DNA of 10,549 bases from Hyphomicrobiales bacterium (GCA_021775835.1 JAJFHC010000259.1:1-10549), one strand, 5' to 3'; positions 1-7,335 are shown, counted from the stretch's first letter. The notes: generated by a model not told the origin, from the sequence alone. Made by a program: numbers and translations.

Positions 1-86
1 GAGGGATGCTCGCCCTCGTGATCCAATACCATCCGCACCGCCCGGGCACGTACTTCAGATGAAAACTTGTTCGTTGTCTTGCTCAT
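1..86 (-). CDS. IS3-family transposase OrfA, N-terminal fragment
   Basis: The start codon at 86-84 is preceded by GGAG with five bases between. The 28 visible codons begin MSKTTNKFSSEVRAR and continue with a VRMV-LDHEGEHP stretch. This matches the N-terminal end of OrfA in IS3-family elements, the helix-turn-helix protein that binds the IS ends and is normally joined to the OrfB DDE integrase by a -1 frameshift. The reading frame is open to the window edge, so the rest is simply not visible and the fragment should not be called broken. Family assignment rests on recognising this N-terminal signature. Confidence 0.8.
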   Translation of the reverse strand, partial: MSKTTNKFSSEVRARAVRMVLDHEGEHP

Positions 87-101
87 GATGACTCCATTTA
101 C

Positions 102-878
102 TCAAGAGTTGGAGCCTCCGACAATCCCGGGGCGGTTCAGAACTTGTTGCTGAACAGCATTTACCAAGGCGGCATATGGCTCAGCGAATTCCTGAAAGAG
201 TGGTTTCTTCATTATGAGATCATGCAGAACACCCCCAATCTGATAAAAAGTTAGCGCTCTCCATCCTTCCATGGAGTCTTCTTCTTTCCTCAATAGAAAC
301 TCGGGCGAGCTGTATTGGAGTGTTCCGACAAAAGACCGAAGCTCATCATGGTCGGTCAAGCCTGGTTCCCCGACTGGTCGCAGGACACCGAAATCGAGCA
401 ATATGAGCCGATCAAAATTGTCCGTAAGAACAATGTTTTCCGGCTTGATATCACGATGGCAAAGATCTAGTTGTTCCAAGAACCGAGCAGCAGACGCCAA
501 CTGCATAATAAGCGCGGGTATTTTTTCACTTGGAACTTCCTCTAAACAAGCCCCCAGGTCGGGACCGTCCACGAACTCCATCAGGAGGAAGTGGTTTTGT
601 GTCTCATCGTCGAAGCCGCCCCCGAGAATGGGGACCATATTGTCGTGATGTTTGCCGATTAGGGAGAGTTCTCTTTCAATGCGTGCAATTTGTTTCTCAT
701 CACCATACTTCTTGATCAACTCGTCATCGAACACCTTCAACGCTGCAATGTTGTCTCCATTTATTGCCTTGAAAACAGCTGCTGATTTGCCAAAATCGAT
801 TAGGCCAGCAACTTCCCAACCATTTATTGAACGTTTCCTAAGTGATAATTCCAGCTCTTGTGCTTTTACAGAGTCCAT
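102..878 (-). pseudogene. Ser/Thr protein kinase, C-terminally truncated by IS insertion
   Basis: This is a 258-codon frame with a eukaryotic-like (Hanks-type) Ser/Thr kinase domain. The Gly-rich loop GLIDFGKSAAVFK spans residues 25-37, the ATP-anchoring Lys is K48 in ALKVF, and helix-C Glu is about E70. The catalytic loop HRDIKPEN is at 141-148, DFG at 162-164 and the GT..YSSPE activation-segment end at 185-193. Residues up to V246 are native. The IS end starts at base 139, inside the L247 codon, so the last 11 residues (from N248 to the stop at 104-102) are IS-encoded. The final helix of the kinase fold, with its usual conserved Arg, and any C-terminal sensor or membrane domain are lost. 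The Asp normally seen in the D-x-Y/W-S-L-G motif of subdomain IX is Thr here (TFYQIG, 210-215). No membrane segment is visible. The region is much AT-richer than the genes to its right, suggesting acquired DNA. The remnant might still be translated but is probably inactive or unstable. Confidence 0.82.
121..139 (-). repeat. Putative IS terminal inverted repeat (left copy)
   Basis: The minus-strand 19 bases starting at 139 have the TGAACCGCCCC start expected of an IS3-family end. The exact inner limit cannot be set because the partner repeat is outside the window. Confidence 0.6.
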
Positions 879-902
879 TTTTTTGCTTACGATTTGGACA
901 TC

Positions 903-925
903 TATATTCTCTGACAGAGAAGATA
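903..925. promoter_or_regulatory. Near-perfect palindrome in the kinase leader
   Basis: The core TTCTCTG-A-CAGAGAA (907-921) is a perfect 7-base inverted repeat around one base. After a single mismatch pair (906/922) it continues for three more pairs (903-905 with 923-925). It sits between a TATAAT box and the kinase start codon. The one-base centre suits a dimeric repressor site better than an RNA hairpin, although a shorter five-base stem could form in RNA. No cognate regulator is visible nearby. Confidence 0.45.
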
Positions 926-937
926 CCCAAAATTTGA

Positions 938-943
938 ATTATA
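938..943 (-). promoter_or_regulatory. Candidate -10 box for the kinase gene
   Basis: On the minus strand this is an exact TATAAT about 60 bases upstream of the kinase start, in an AT-rich spacer. I do not see a convincing -35 hexamer at 16-18 bases, so the call rests on the -10 alone. The rest of the 879-1119 spacer holds no other gene that I can support. Confidence 0.4.
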
Positions 944-1119
944 CTACCTTGCAAATTTAGTAGTTCTGATTGACGAAAACAAGGTTTTTACAAAATACCC
1001 TCATTCGAACTAATCGATATTGGGGTTTTTTTGCTATATCCAATTACACTTTGGGCATTCGAGACGATCGTGCAGTGTCCAAGCTCGACCCTGGGTGGTG
1101 GTCGCCCATCTGCACAGAC

Positions 1120-1998
1120 CTACGGAAACGGCGAATACTGTGTTAAAGTGGTCTTTGCGGTCCCGGAGGTGGTGCCCTTGGTGTTGGAACGCTTCCACCG
1201 CCTAGTATCGACGCCAACATGGCCGCTAGCCGGGTCGAGCTCTGCGTTGAGGCTATTGGCGATATCGAAAAATCTTCGACGCACGTCGGCTGCATACGGA
1301 TTGTCGAGTTCTATGGCGTCGAAGACCTCAGGCGCATCATTCCGGATCATGTCAATCGCCTGGGCGATCAGATCGAAACTCACGGTAGTCATGCGGCTGG
1401 GCAATGGCTCCATCTGCAAAAGGACTTTGGCTATCAGATGGGTGATTCCCTGGACCATGGCCGCTTCACGGTCATGGGCCTCGGGGGTCGTCAGGCAGAT
1501 CTGAAGTCCAAGCGCTTTTCGCAGGAAGGCCGCGACCCGCCGGTGGCGGTTGCCGCGTATGGGACAGATCGCGATCTTGAGGCCCTTGAGGCCACCACGG
1601 GCGCTTTGGGGACCGAACAGCGGATGGGTTGCCACCACGTCCACATGGTCCGGCAAACCTTCGCGCATGATGTCCGATGTCACAACCTTGACCGAACCGA
1701 CGTCGAGCACGAGTGCGCCGGGACGGAGGTGGTCGCGGATGTCACCGACGGTTTGCTTCATGGCACTCACGGGCACGGCCAGGACGACAATCGGGCAAGC
1801 TGCGACCGAGGTCAGGCCGTCGTACGCGACACCAGGCGGCGCCGGTACTTCGCTTTCACAGATGAGCGGATCGAAAGCCACAATGGAGAAGTGACCGACC
1901 AGGCTGTCGGCGACGAGGCGGCCAAAGGCGCCAAACCCGACGATACCGATCCTGGGTTTTTTTGCAGGCTGGATTGAACTTGGGATTCCTGAAGACAT
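1120..1998 (-). CDS. Prephenate/arogenate dehydrogenase family protein (TyrA-like)
   Basis: This 292-residue NAD(P)-dependent oxidoreductase is of the family that converts prephenate to 4-hydroxyphenylpyruvate, or arogenate to tyrosine, in the cytoplasm. The Rossmann fingerprint GFGAFG is at residues 21-26 in a beta-strand context (RIGIVGFGAFG), with FDP near 42 at the end of the second strand. The signature HPLFGPQS (125-132) carries the substrate-binding His typical of prephenate dehydrogenases, and VQGITHLI (182-189) is the conserved helix of the dimerisation half. No ACT or chorismate mutase domain is fused. The start at 1998 is preceded by AGG at 7 bases. The last 30 residues are basic and rich in Thr and Ser and resemble nothing I know. 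The gene stands alone, divergent from a ureohydrolase, so the product could be a tyrosine enzyme or a paralogue acting on a related cyclic acid. Confidence 0.85.
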   Translation of the reverse strand: MSSGIPSSIQPAKKPRIGIVGFGAFGRLVADSLVGHFSIVAFDPLICESEVPAPPGVAYDGLTSVAACPIVVLAVPVSAMKQTVGDIRDHLRPGALVLDVGSVKVVTSDIMREGLPDHVDVVATHPLFGPQSARGGLKGLKIAICPIRGNRHRRVAAFLRKALGLQICLTTPEAHDREAAMVQGITHLIAKVLLQMEPLPSRMTTVSFDLIAQAIDMIRNDAPEVFDAIELDNPYAADVRRRFFDIANSLNAELDPASGHVGVDTRRWKRSNTKGTTSGTAKTTLTQYSPFP

Positions 1999-2000
1999 TT

Positions 2001-2029
2001 ATTGACCTACCAGATTGAGCGAGGTCAAT
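2001..2029 (-). promoter_or_regulatory. Inverted repeat overlapping the TyrA-like gene's ribosome binding site
   Basis: ATTGACCT and AGGTCAAT form a perfect 8-base inverted repeat with a 13-base loop. In the minus-strand mRNA the second arm contains the AGG Shine-Dalgarno element and ends two bases before the ATG at 1998. It could therefore be a hairpin that hides the ribosome site, or alternatively a DNA operator. The sequence shows the repeat; the role is inferred. Confidence 0.45.
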
Positions 2030-2155
2030 GGCTCCTGTTGCGATCAACCACTGACGACACGCAGCGGTTGAAAGACGAAATGCAGCCCCGCTAAATTTGC
2101 AGGGCGTAATACATTCCAACAGGGGTAACGAAATTTGTCATGGCGCTATAAAACG

Positions 2156-2178
2156 GGTTTGACGGCGTTTGTCAAACC
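2156..2178 (+). promoter_or_regulatory. Inverted repeat upstream of the ureohydrolase gene
   Basis: GGTTTGAC and GTCAAACC form a perfect 8-base inverted repeat with a 7-base loop. It lies four bases after a TATAAA box (2147-2152) and about 95 bases before the ureohydrolase start at 2274. Its position near a possible -10 suggests an operator; in RNA it would be a 5' leader hairpin. It has no following T-run, so it is not a classical terminator. The loop does not fit the ACGR loops of guanidine-II riboswitches. The remainder of the 1999-2273 divergent spacer shows no gene. Confidence 0.4.
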
Positions 2179-2273
2179 GGCTCGAATGATGGACTGTAGA
2201 ACTGCCGGATTGGGCAATGAACCCCCGATATGGTGGGACATGTCAAAATTTCAACCTCGGGCGGGTGCCAGAA

Positions 2274-3326
2274 ATGACCTGGAACAACGACAAACTTAAG
2301 GCCTTGCGGGCGCAATTCTCCGATGACGAAGGCGGCGAGATGCAGGATCCGCATTTTCGCGAGGTGGCCTCCCATATCTTTGGCGAGGGCGGGTATCGGG
2401 CAGCGCCTTATGCCGGGCGGTCGACGTTTCTCGATGCGCCGACCCGGGAGCTGGACCAGTTGGCCGCCGACACACCGCAAGTCGCCATCGTCGGCATGCC
2501 GATGGACCTGGCGGTGACCAACCGCAACGGCTCGCGGTTCGGGCCCCGGGCCATGCGGGCGGTGGAGCGGATCGGGCCCTATAACGAAGGCCTGCGGGTG
2601 GCGCCGGTGCATGAGATGGACGTGGTCGACGCCGGCGACGTGCCGTTCTCGAGCCGCTTCGATCTCGCGCAGTCGCATACCGAGATCGAGGCGTGCATCA
2701 AGGGAATTGTCGGGCTGGGAGCGCTGCCGCTTTCGGTTGGCGGCGATCATTCGATCAGCCATCCGATCCTGCGGGCGGTGGGCGCCGACCGGCCGGTGGG
2801 CATGATCCACATCGATGCGCACTGCGACACCGGCGGGCCGTTCGACGGCGAACGCTTTCATCATGGCGGGCCGTTCAGGAACGCGGTGCTCGACGGGGTG
2901 CTTGATCCCGAGCGGACGATCCAGCTTGGCATTCGCGGGTCGACCGAGTTCATCTGGGAGTTCTCGACCCTGTCAGGCATGACGGTGGTTCACGCCCACG
3001 AGTTCAGCCGGCGCGGCCTTGACGACATCATTGCCCAGACCCTGGCCGTGGTGGGCGACGGGCCGACCTATATCTCGTTCGATGTGGACAGCCTCGACCC
3101 GGCGTTCGCACCGGGCACCGGCACGCCGGAGGCCGCGGGGCTCAGCCCCCGCGAAGTGGTCCACCTGCTGCGCGGCCTGAAAGGCATCGACATCGTCGGC
3201 GGCGACGTGGTCGAAGTGGCCCCCGCCTACGATCCAACAACCAACACGGCCATGAACGGCGCGCAGGTGTTGTTCGAGATCCTGAGCCTGATGCGGTTTA
3301 GCCCGTCGTTGCCGCAAAAGGGGTAG
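2274..3326 (+). CDS. Arginase/agmatinase-family ureohydrolase
   Basis: A 350-residue metal-dependent hydrolase of the family that splits guanidino compounds into urea and an amine. From the chosen start, all six Mn ligand positions are present: H159 in GGDHS, D181, H183 and D185 in DAHCD, and D270 and D272 in SFDVDSLDP. The family motifs FHHG (195-198) and APGTGTPEAAG (279-289) also fit. The DAHCDT...HHG form is closer to guanidino-acid hydrolases (guanidinobutyrase, guanidinopropionase) and agmatinases than to arginase, but substrate cannot be read from sequence. Start: the frame is open to ATG 2217, but the stretch from 2217 lacks family character. ATG 2274 begins MTWNNDKLKALR; neither start has a strong ribosome site. 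It is transcribed alone, divergent from the TyrA-like gene and convergent with the TPR gene (63 bases between stops, no clear terminator). Confidence 0.88.
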   Translation: MTWNNDKLKALRAQFSDDEGGEMQDPHFREVASHIFGEGGYRAAPYAGRSTFLDAPTRELDQLAADTPQVAIVGMPMDLAVTNRNGSRFGPRAMRAVERIGPYNEGLRVAPVHEMDVVDAGDVPFSSRFDLAQSHTEIEACIKGIVGLGALPLSVGGDHSISHPILRAVGADRPVGMIHIDAHCDTGGPFDGERFHHGGPFRNAVLDGVLDPERTIQLGIRGSTEFIWEFSTLSGMTVVHAHEFSRRGLDDIIAQTLAVVGDGPTYISFDVDSLDPAFAPGTGTPEAAGLSPREVVHLLRGLKGIDIVGGDVVEVAPAYDPTTNTAMNGAQVLFEILSLMRFSPSLPQKG

Positions 3327-3389
3327 AGTGGTCGCATCACCTGTGCGGCTCACTCCTCGCAAAGCCCGAACCGCCTCCCAGACCGCTGC

Positions 3390-5057
3390 TCAGTGCTGCA
3401 GGCGGCAGAAACATGACGCCCTGATCGGCACATCGGCGCGGGCTGTAGCCAGCTCAAGGCGCGGCGCGATAATGGCAGCCTCTGCCGTCTTGCCCTGTCG
3501 CTTGAGGCACTCGTGGAAGCCGTGCAGGCTCCACACGTTCTCAGGGTGCTGGGAGGCCCGGCTGAGGGTGTCATCGAGACCCAGATCCGCCCGGTAGACG
3601 GCTTCGGCTTCCTCGATCCGGTCCTGTTCCAGCAGCAGGGCGCCGAGCGCATGGCGGGCGGGCTGCATCCAGGCCCAGGGCTCGTCATAAGGCAGGGTGT
3701 CGTCCAGGTGCACGGCCTGGCGCAGGTGGGCGAAGGCTGTATCAAAATTGCCCTTGCGGTATTCGATCTCGCCGTTGAGCATTTCGGCCGCCACACCCAG
3801 AATATCGACGCAAGCGTTGTTGAACACCATGCGGGATTCCGGCACCCGGGCGTGGGCTGCTGAAAACGCGGTGCGCTCGGCCTCGGCCGCCGCCACATTG
3901 CCGCTGGCGGCATGGGCGACGCCCCTGGCATAGTGCATCATGGCGGTGGTCGAACAGTACAGCACCGGATCTGCCGGCAGATCTTGCGCGATGATGTCGT
4001 CCCATTTGCCGAACCGGATCATGACGTGCTGTTTCATGGGCACGAATCCTTCCGCCCAGTCGGCCATGGGCGGGGACTCGACCCTGAGCAGGGCTTCGGG
4101 CAGGGTCTCGATCATCTCGTTGGCCGCGTCCATGGCAGGCCGGTATTGCCCCAGGAACATCGCGCCATAAAGCTTGAAGTGATAATTGTGGCAGCGGTAG
4201 AGCGAGTAGAAATTGAGCGCGCCTTCACGTTCGAGGAATTTCCGGTCCGAGACGATGGCCTGCGAATTCGACACCACCACATCGTTGTAGTGCCCGCACA
4301 GCACGTCGATGTGGGTAGGCATGTGCTGCAGGTGGCCGGCATCGGGCACGAGCCCGCGCAGGGCATCGCCCGCCCGCAACGCGCGCTCGGGGTGCGGCGA
4401 CATCTCCATCAGATGAATGTACATGTGGAGCAGGCCCGGATGGCGGTCTCCGCCCGCCTCCTCAACGGCGCGCATGGCGGTTTCCAGCACCTCGACTGCC
4501 TCGAGCGTGCCCGCGCCTTCCGCAGGCTTGCCGGTCGGCAAGTCCCACAGGGCCCAGGGGGTGCGGTTCATGATGGCTTCGGCAAACAGCGTGCAGACAT
4601 CCATGTCGTGGGCATGGGCCTTGTAGACTTCGCGCATGGCATCCGCATAGTCGTCGTTCCACGGCGCACAGTCCCCGGCCGGCGTGGCGGACGGATAGCG
4701 TGCCGCCAGAGCGCGGATCAGCGCCTGCTCCACTGCCGTCGCCCCGTCGCATAAGGCAAGGGCCTGCTGGGACGCGGCATGGGCGGTGGCCAGAGACCGG
4801 TCCATATCGGCGTCGTCGAAGGCTTCCCAGGGCTTGTTGTAGTTCGGACCCGCCGCATAGGCGATGCCCCAGTGGGCCATGGCGCAAGCTGGATCGGCAT
4901 CCACCGCCTTGCGGAAACAGTCCACCGACTCGTCGTGGTTGTAGGCGTAACACCAGACGAGACCACGGTTGAACCAGGTCTGGGCATCGCTTGAGTTCGT
5001 TGACACAGGCCTGTGGTGGGTCCCCAGATCGTAGTAGCTGTCCTGGCCTTCAGCCAT
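3390..5057 (-). CDS. Tetratricopeptide-repeat protein with His-rich motifs
   Basis: A 555-residue soluble protein with helical TPR-like pairs at both ends. Near the N-terminus it has WFNRGLVWCYAYNHDESVDCF (read 28-48) and AMAHWGIAYAAGPNYN, and near the C-terminus repeated Ala-rich helix pairs (HALGALLLEQDRIEEAEAVY). The middle carries conserved-looking histidine clusters: HPGLLHMYIHLME (206-218), HLQHMPTHID (242-251) and YRCHNYHF (287-294). I recognise this as a family of bacterial TPR proteins of unknown function; it is full length, since the ending RADVPIRASCFCR is also a family feature. The start at 5057 is chosen because AGGAAGG (5065-5071) precedes it by 7 bases and family members begin near MAEGQDSYYDLG. 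An upstream ATG at 5129 adds 24 residues but has only a weak ribosome site. No signal peptide or membrane segment is seen. It lies 119 bases downstream of the racemase-like gene on the same strand and may share its transcript. Confidence 0.8.
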   Translation of the reverse strand: MAEGQDSYYDLGTHHRPVSTNSSDAQTWFNRGLVWCYAYNHDESVDCFRKAVDADPACAMAHWGIAYAAGPNYNKPWEAFDDADMDRSLATAHAASQQALALCDGATAVEQALIRALAARYPSATPAGDCAPWNDDYADAMREVYKAHAHDMDVCTLFAEAIMNRTPWALWDLPTGKPAEGAGTLEAVEVLETAMRAVEEAGGDRHPGLLHMYIHLMEMSPHPERALRAGDALRGLVPDAGHLQHMPTHIDVLCGHYNDVVVSNSQAIVSDRKFLEREGALNFYSLYRCHNYHFKLYGAMFLGQYRPAMDAANEMIETLPEALLRVESPPMADWAEGFVPMKQHVMIRFGKWDDIIAQDLPADPVLYCSTTAMMHYARGVAHAASGNVAAAEAERTAFSAAHARVPESRMVFNNACVDILGVAAEMLNGEIEYRKGNFDTAFAHLRQAVHLDDTLPYDEPWAWMQPARHALGALLLEQDRIEEAEAVYRADLGLDDTLSRASQHPENVWSLHGFHECLKRQGKTAEAAIIAPRLELATARADVPIRASCFCRLQH

Positions 5058-5064
5058 GGCGTCG

Positions 5065-5071
5065 CCTTCCT
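5065..5071 (-). promoter_or_regulatory. Strong ribosome binding site deciding the TPR gene start
   Basis: On the minus strand this reads AGGAAGG with 7 bases to the ATG at 5057. It is the reason to prefer that start over the ATG at 5129. Confidence 0.6.
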
Positions 5072-5176
5072 GAATGAGTTGCACACCATCAGCATAACGC
5101 TGGAGCGATGTGCCGACAATGGAACCCATGGGACACCCAAGACACTATGTTCAGCGGTGAGCGGAGGGGGCCGGAC

Positions 5177-5968
5177 TCACGAATTCAGCAACATGCCCGA
5201 CTGGGTCACGGGCAGATCGAGCTTCAGTTCCTGCAGAATCGCCCAGAACAGGGCAACGTCCGAGGCGACCAGCGGTTTGTCTGCAATGCCTTCCACCGCC
5301 TCGATCACGGGCAGTGTGCGAAAGCCCGAACCGGTCTGGACAATGGCGTCGGCCTCAGGGGCTGCTTCGTGCGCCAGGATACAGGCGCGGGCCACGTCGG
5401 CTGCCGGGTAGTCCCAGTGGGTCGCGGCCTCGACTTCCTTCATCTCCTCGAGCGAGGCATAGATGCCCTGGTCGACAAGGTTGCCGAACGCCAGCACCTC
5501 GAAGCCCGCCTGTTCCAGAAACCGGTTGATGCCGGCTTTCCAGTCTTCACGGTAATAGCCGTTGGCCACCGTTATGCGTTTGGCGCCGATCGAGTTGAGG
5601 GCATTGACGATGCACAGGCCGGCCATAAGGAAGGGAACACCGATACGCTCCGAAATGCCTGTCGTCATACGCCGGATGTCGTCGGGTGACGTGCCGCCGG
5701 CATGGACCCAGTTGGTGCCGATCTGGCCGACCACGTCGCATTTGGAATCCGCCAGCGCTTGCGCTGCTTCCTCCTGGAGATGGAAGTTCTTGGACCGCTG
5801 GGCAAGCTCATACTCATAGGCTGGGATATGCAGGACCCGCTGCATGGCACCGACCCCTTGCGGCACCACGGACAGGAACTGCTGGATGACGTCGTCCCAG
5901 CAACTGGGCGTGGTGGTAAAACCCACCCGCGCCAGGTGTCTTGGTTTCCATTGATCGCGGTCTGCCAT
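5177..5968 (-). CDS. Asp/Glu racemase superfamily protein, arylmalonate decarboxylase/maleate isomerase-like
   Basis: A 263-residue cytoplasmic protein. Its landmarks match the arylmalonate decarboxylase/maleate isomerase branch: the N-terminal strand RVGFTTTP, VVGQIGTNWVHAGG (79-92) at the first half-site, GVPFLMAGLCIVNALNSIGAKRITVANGYY (read 110-139), and ADAIVQTGSGFRTLPVIEAVE (206-226) at the second half-site. In this family a Cys at one or both half-sites does the chemistry. Here the first site is Gly-Thr-Asn, as in the Gly form of arylmalonate decarboxylase, and the second site is Thr-Gly-Ser, with no Cys. It may thus bind a dicarboxylate or acid by the oxyanion pocket but not act by the usual Cys route. 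The start at 5968 has GGGAG 10 bases upstream; ATG 5977, three codons earlier, is almost on top of that GGGAG and is less likely. It lies 104 bases after the M20 gene on the same strand. Function unknown. Confidence 0.72.
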   Translation of the reverse strand: MADRDQWKPRHLARVGFTTTPSCWDDVIQQFLSVVPQGVGAMQRVLHIPAYEYELAQRSKNFHLQEEAAQALADSKCDVVGQIGTNWVHAGGTSPDDIRRMTTGISERIGVPFLMAGLCIVNALNSIGAKRITVANGYYREDWKAGINRFLEQAGFEVLAFGNLVDQGIYASLEEMKEVEAATHWDYPAADVARACILAHEAAPEADAIVQTGSGFRTLPVIEAVEGIADKPLVASDVALFWAILQELKLDLPVTQSGMLLNS

Positions 5969-6072
5969 GGTATTCATGCTCCCGGGGGCTGTTTATCGTT
6001 ATCGGCCATGTCGCAGCGCAATGCCCACTTTGACAATTTCACCGGGGAGTACTCTCGGCAATTGAAAAAACT

Positions 6073-7335
6073 TCACTCTGGGCCGGTCCGACCTGGCGGC
6101 CGGTTTGCACGCCGCTCTGCGAGGTTCAGCAGCAGATTAAGGCCAGGCAGGGTTCTGTCCCAATCGACATCTTCAGCCGTGTTGTGGGTGATGCCGTCCT
6201 TGCATGGGGTGAATATCATGACAGTGGGAACGCCGTAGGAGGCCAGGGCATAGGCATCGTGACCGGCTTGTCCCAGCATCTCCTTGTATCGCCGGGTAAT
6301 CCTTGGTGAGATTTCCCGCATCATGTCGCAAAGCCCCGGATCGAAGGCGTCGTCGCCGAACTTCCAGGTCTTCGTAATGCGGGAGGTCACCTGCGCCCGT
6401 TCACAGGCCTCCGCCAACGCTGCATCAAGCTCAGATTTCATCTGTCCCAACGTTTCCAGGTCGGCATGACGGTAGTCGACGGTCAGCTCCACCTCGCTTG
6501 GCAGGATGCCGTAGATGTTTGGCCACACGTCAATCTTGGCGCATGTGGTCTTGCCCTTTGTGCTGGCGTATTTGAGTCCAATGTCGTTGACCTTGCCGAT
6601 CATGTAGCCCGCACCGATCAAGGCATTGTGACGGCGGTCCATCGGAGTTGGTCCGATGTGCGCGGTTTCGCCTTCAAACAGCACGCGATAACCGCGTATG
6701 TTGTAGCTGCCTGTGACAAGCCCGATATCCAGACCCTCTTCATCCAGCTCGGGTGCCTGTTCAATATGCAACTCGATGTATGAGTCCAGCTCTCGGTCAC
6801 CGAGGGGCGCGTTGCCCTTGTACCCAATTCGCTCCAGTTCATCGCCGAAGCGCTTGCCGTCCTTGTCGGTGAACGCATAGGTGTCTTCAAGGCTGGTAGA
6901 ATGAGTCCAGGCATGGGATCCCATCATCGACATGGAAAAGCGCGAACCCTCCTCATCGGTCCAATTCACAACCTCGATTGCCCGTCTGGTCTCGATCCCG
7001 GCATCATCAAGCGCACGGAGAACCTCCAGGCCACCAAGCACGCCGAGAATACCGTCGAAACGCCCGCCTTCGATCGTCGTGTCCAGATGACTGCCGACGA
7101 CCACCGGCGGCAACGCGGGGTCACTGCCGTCGCGGCGGACAAAGATGTTGCCAACCTGGTCGACCGTAACCCCATAGTCGGACTCCCGTGCCCAGGCCAC
7201 GAACTGGTCTCGCATCGCCTTATCTTCATCACTCAATGCGAGGCGGCGCAGGCCGGTCTTGTGAGTGCCGATACAGGCCGAGGTTTCAATGGTGGACCAG
7301 AGCCGGTCCGCATTGATCTCCAACAGGCCAGTCAT
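6073..7335 (-). CDS. M20-family Zn amidohydrolase (N-carbamoyl-L-amino acid hydrolase / ureidopropionase / allantoate amidohydrolase group)
   Basis: This 420-residue enzyme belongs to the group that hydrolyses N-carbamoyl or ureido bonds, releasing ammonia, CO2 and an amino acid. Two-metal ligands are all visible: H83 in GSHLDT, D94 in GGRFDG, E128/E129 in NWTDEEGSRF, H190 in LHIEQ and H384 in GITHNTAED. The interrupting dimerisation domain (about 210-325) carries GETAHIGPTPMDRRHNAL, typical of the carbamoylase branch, and AGHDA (357-361) is also conserved. The start at 7335 shares its A with the TGA stop of the upstream ureohydrolase (TGATG), with AAAGGG nearby, which predicts translational coupling. 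An in-frame ATG at 7380 inside the previous gene is rejected. Exact substrate is unclear: beta-ureidopropionate, a carbamoyl amino acid or allantoate-like compounds are all possible. Confidence 0.85.
   Translation of the reverse strand: MTGLLEINADRLWSTIETSACIGTHKTGLRRLALSDEDKAMRDQFVAWARESDYGVTVDQVGNIFVRRDGSDPALPPVVVGSHLDTTIEGGRFDGILGVLGGLEVLRALDDAGIETRRAIEVVNWTDEEGSRFSMSMMGSHAWTHSTSLEDTYAFTDKDGKRFGDELERIGYKGNAPLGDRELDSYIELHIEQAPELDEEGLDIGLVTGSYNIRGYRVLFEGETAHIGPTPMDRRHNALIGAGYMIGKVNDIGLKYASTKGKTTCAKIDVWPNIYGILPSEVELTVDYRHADLETLGQMKSELDAALAEACERAQVTSRITKTWKFGDDAFDPGLCDMMREISPRITRRYKEMLGQAGHDAYALASYGVPTVMIFTPCKDGITHNTAEDVDWDRTLPGLNLLLNLAERRANRPPGRTGPE

Larger units (their letters stand above)
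1..139 (-). mobile_element. Left end of an IS3-family insertion sequence (truncated by window edge)
   Basis: Read on the minus strand from 139, the sequence begins TGAACCGCCCCGGGATTGT, which I recognise as the terminal inverted repeat style of IS3-family elements (the TGA-starting, OrfA/OrfB group). It is followed by a 53-base leader and then the start of OrfA at 86. The boundary is supported independently because it falls in the middle of a codon of a kinase gene that loses family similarity exactly there. Only the left end is visible; OrfB, the right repeat and the target duplication lie outside the window. The element's transcription would run away from the kinase. Confidence 0.75.

Noticed and set aside
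1219..1977. 252-codon plus-strand frame opposite the TyrA-like gene
   Set aside because: It mirrors the dehydrogenase gene on the other strand, which has clear family motifs; this frame has none.
2067..2080. 14-base match GTTGAAAGACGAAA, also at 9929-9942 in the GntR gene
   Set aside because: A single 14-base match is expected by chance at about this level in 10 kb, and the flanks do not align without a gap.
1856..2119. Minus-strand frame overlapping the start of the TyrA-like gene
   Set aside because: It has no family character, overlaps the clear Rossmann start in another frame, and has no ribosome site.
2156..2178. Guanidine riboswitch before the ureohydrolase
   Set aside because: There is one hairpin only, its loop lacks the ACGR pattern of guanidine-II, and I see no guanidine-I or -III elements.
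3326..3356. Possible terminator hairpin between the convergent ureohydrolase and TPR genes
   Set aside because: Only two four-base stems with an internal mismatch can form and there is no T-run on either strand.
3912..4754. Long plus-strand frame opposite the TPR gene
   Set aside because: It is a shadow of a GC-rich coding region; the protein is rich in Arg, His and Gly with no recognisable domain.
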